This document shows positions 41,839 to 43,119 of a stretch of DNA of 43,119 nucleotides, piece by piece; position 1 is the stretch's first letter, and the number at the start of each line of letters is the position of its first letter. The notes under the pieces are model-generated. The model saw nothing but the letters and a program-made list of their open reading frames with translations, made no database searches and was not told where the DNA came from. Origin of the DNA: Isoptericola sp. (GTDB taxonomy: Bacteria > Actinomycetota > Actinomycetes > Actinomycetales > Cellulomonadaceae); contig JAPSLD010000004.1 in NCBI GenBank assembly GCA_031181105.1, positions 1-43,119 of the forward strand, read 5' to 3'. A program made the position numbers and the translations under genes.

Positions 41839-41857
41839 TAGCGTCATGAGTCATGAC
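41839..41857 (+). promoter_or_regulatory. -10 and palindrome at the EamA start codon
   Basis: TAGCGT (41839-41844) is followed by GTCATGA-G-TCATGAC (41843-41857), a perfect 15-bp palindrome that covers ATG 41853. Candidate operator for the divergent CGNR regulator. Confidence 0.5.
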
Positions 41858-42854
41858 GATGGTGGCGCATGACACCCCGGGGATGCGGGGGTCGGTGCTG
41901 GGCGTGGGGCTCGCGCTCGCGCTCGTGTCCGCCGTGACCTTCAGCCTCTCGGGCCCGCTCGCCGCCGGGCTGCTGCGGACGGGCTGGAGCCCGGGCGCGA
42001 TCGTGCTCGTCCGGGTGGCGATCGGCGCGCTCGTCGTGCTGCCGTTCGGGATCGCGTCGCTGCGGGGCGACTGGTCGCCCGTGCGTCGCAACGCCCGGCT
42101 CGTCGTCGCGTACGGGACGCTCGGCGTCGCGGCGACCCAGTTCTGCTACTTCGCGGCCGTGCAGCACATGCAGGTCGGCCCGGCGCTGCTCGTCGAGTAC
42201 ACCGCGCCGGCCGCCGTCGTCGCCTGGTTCTGGGCCCGGCACGGACAGCGGCCGGGTCCGCTCACGCTCGGCGGCGTCGGGCTCGCGGCGGTGGGCCTGG
42301 TGCTCGTGCTCGACCTCGCCGGCGCCCACCTCGACCCGGTCGGGATCGCCTGGGCGCTCGGCGCGATGGTCGGCGTCTCGGCCTACTTCGTCATCAACGC
42401 GCGCACCGACACCGGCCTGCCGCCGCTCGCGCTCGCGGCGGGCGGGCTCACGGTCGGCACCGTGGTGCTCGGGCTGCTCGCCGCGACCGGGCTCATGCCG
42501 GTCACGACGTCGCCCGCACCGGCCGTGCTCGCCGGCGCGGCGGTGCCGTGGTGGCTCGTGCTCGTCCTCCTCGGTCTCGTCACCGCCGGGCTCGCGTACG
42601 TCACGGGTGTGGCTGCCGGACGGCGCCTCGGGGCGCGGCTGTCGTCGTTCGTCGGCCTGTCGGAGGTGGTCAGCGCGGTCGTGCTCGCCTGGCTGCTCCT
42701 GGGCGAGCTGCCCGGTCCGGTACAGCTCGTGGGCGGCGTGCTCATCCTCGCCGGCGTGGTCGCCGTCCAGCAGGGCGAGGCGGCGACCGCCCGCCGCGTC
42801 GCGCCGCCCCGTCGCGACCCGGGCGACGCGGCCGACCCCCTCGCCGCGCCCTGA
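41853..42854 (+). CDS. EamA/DMT family transporter
   Basis: 333 residues with ten predicted helices in two EamA repeats (residues about 12-140 and 155-305). Typical stretches: LALALVSAVTFSLSGPLAAGLLRTGWSPGAIVLVRVAIGALVVLPF, QFCYFAAVQHMQVGPALLVEYTAPAAVVAWFW, and LSSFVGLSEVVSAVVLAWLLLGELPGPVQLVGGVLILAGVVAVQ in the last repeat. Drug/metabolite exporters of this type move amino acids, nucleosides or drugs. The last 28 residues are a polar tail. An alternative ATG lies two codons on. Confidence 0.92.
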   Translation: MTMVAHDTPGMRGSVLGVGLALALVSAVTFSLSGPLAAGLLRTGWSPGAIVLVRVAIGALVVLPFGIASLRGDWSPVRRNARLVVAYGTLGVAATQFCYFAAVQHMQVGPALLVEYTAPAAVVAWFWARHGQRPGPLTLGGVGLAAVGLVLVLDLAGAHLDPVGIAWALGAMVGVSAYFVINARTDTGLPPLALAAGGLTVGTVVLGLLAATGLMPVTTSPAPAVLAGAAVPWWLVLVLLGLVTAGLAYVTGVAAGRRLGARLSSFVGLSEVVSAVVLAWLLLGELPGPVQLVGGVLILAGVVAVQQGEAATARRVAPPRRDPGDAADPLAAP

Positions 42855-42886
42855 GAATCCGCGGGCTCGGGCCCCCGGCGCCGTGC

Positions 42887-42892
42887 CACGAT
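42887..42892 (+). promoter_or_regulatory. -10-like element of the phosphotransferase gene
   Basis: CACGAT, 6 nt before GTG 42899. Confidence 0.35.
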
Positions 42893-42898
42893 GTGCCG

Positions 42899-43119
42899 GT
42901 GACCGTGGACCGCGAGCTCGCCGCCGCCCCCGAGGGCCCCGTCGCGGTGCCGGACGCGGTCGCCGCGCTCGCGCACGACGACGTCGTCGAGCCCGTCTGG
43001 CGCAACGTCCTCGGCGGGCTGACGTTCCGCCTGCGAGGTGCCGGCGGCGACCGGTACGTCAAGTGGGTCGCGCACGGCACGCCCGAGCTGGACCTCGACG
43101 CCGAGGCCGCCCGTCTCGC
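42899..43119 (+). CDS. Aminoglycoside phosphotransferase (APH) family protein, 3' end missing
   Basis: Only the first 73 codons are inside the window. VWRNVLGGLTFRLRGAGGDRYVKWVAHGTPELDLDAEAARL matches the N-lobe of APH(3')-type kinases: the glycine-containing strand pair, the ATP lysine in YVKW, and the helix that carries the partner glutamate. Catalytic HxD and DxD motifs would lie beyond the edge, so substrate and resistance cannot be judged. GTG start, 45 bp after the EamA stop. Confidence 0.78.
   Translation, partial: MTVDRELAAAPEGPVAVPDAVAALAHDDVVEPVWRNVLGGLTFRLRGAGGDRYVKWVAHGTPELDLDAEAARL

Noticed and set aside
42899-43119. Aminoglycoside resistance gene
   Set aside because: Only the N-lobe is present; APH-fold proteins act on many substrates, so resistance cannot be claimed.

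Overview
The window is GC-rich chromosomal DNA with a strong G/C bias at third codon positions, many GTG starts, and leaderless promoters of the TANNNT type. Gene content and order (gltX, tRNA-Glu, tRNA-Gln, an IclR regulator, leuC-leuD, murA, plsC, gpsA, ddl) point to an actinobacterium, probably of the Cellulomonas/Micrococcales group. No phage, plasmid, transposase, integrase or CRISPR genes were seen. The genus is an inference from overall look, not from a marker gene.

Layout. 1-8.2 kb: a partial VOC protein, ddl, an acyl-CoA dehydrogenase, a cystathionine gamma-synthase/lyase, a lipoprotein, and the cell-envelope genes gpsA-plsC and murA. 8.2-24 kb: a block of mostly accessory genes between murA and leuD: an MHS-type transporter, a DUF6480 protein, an ABC exporter, a short-chain dehydrogenase, a MocR-centred locus (reductase, regulator, membrane protein, 53-aa protein), a cysteine-rich pentapeptide protein, a MarP-like membrane protease, a DUF2945/DUF3140 pair with a frameshift in the second gene, a TetR/MBL divergent pair, lpdA and an LLM oxidoreductase. 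24-31 kb: leuD-leuC with the divergent IclR regulator, a 55-aa membrane protein, a PH-domain protein, two identical tRNA-Glu(CTC) genes, tRNA-Gln(CTG), a HAD phosphatase and gltX. 31-43 kb: two methyltransferases, an FAH-family hydrolase, a DUF418 membrane protein, PhzF, an aldo/keto reductase, a large STAND ATPase divergent from a homocysteine methyltransferase, a protein usually labelled 3-methyladenine glycosylase, a CGNR zinc-finger regulator divergent from an EamA transporter, and the start of a phosphotransferase.

Functional links. gpsA and plsC overlap by 4 nt and act in successive steps of phospholipid synthesis. murA and ddl serve peptidoglycan precursor synthesis. leuC/leuD with the IclR regulator form the isopropylmalate isomerase unit. 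gltX, the two tRNA-Glu and the tRNA-Gln belong together because actinobacteria charge both tRNAs with the same non-discriminating synthetase. The most regulon-like local system is the MocR locus at 13.2-16.6 kb, where CTGGAC-type inverted repeats lie at both flanks of the regulator. About twenty genes have a TANNNT-like hexamer ending 6-8 nt before the start codon, which suggests widespread leaderless translation and helps fix the starts. I did not find a clear new defence, secretion or biosynthetic system.
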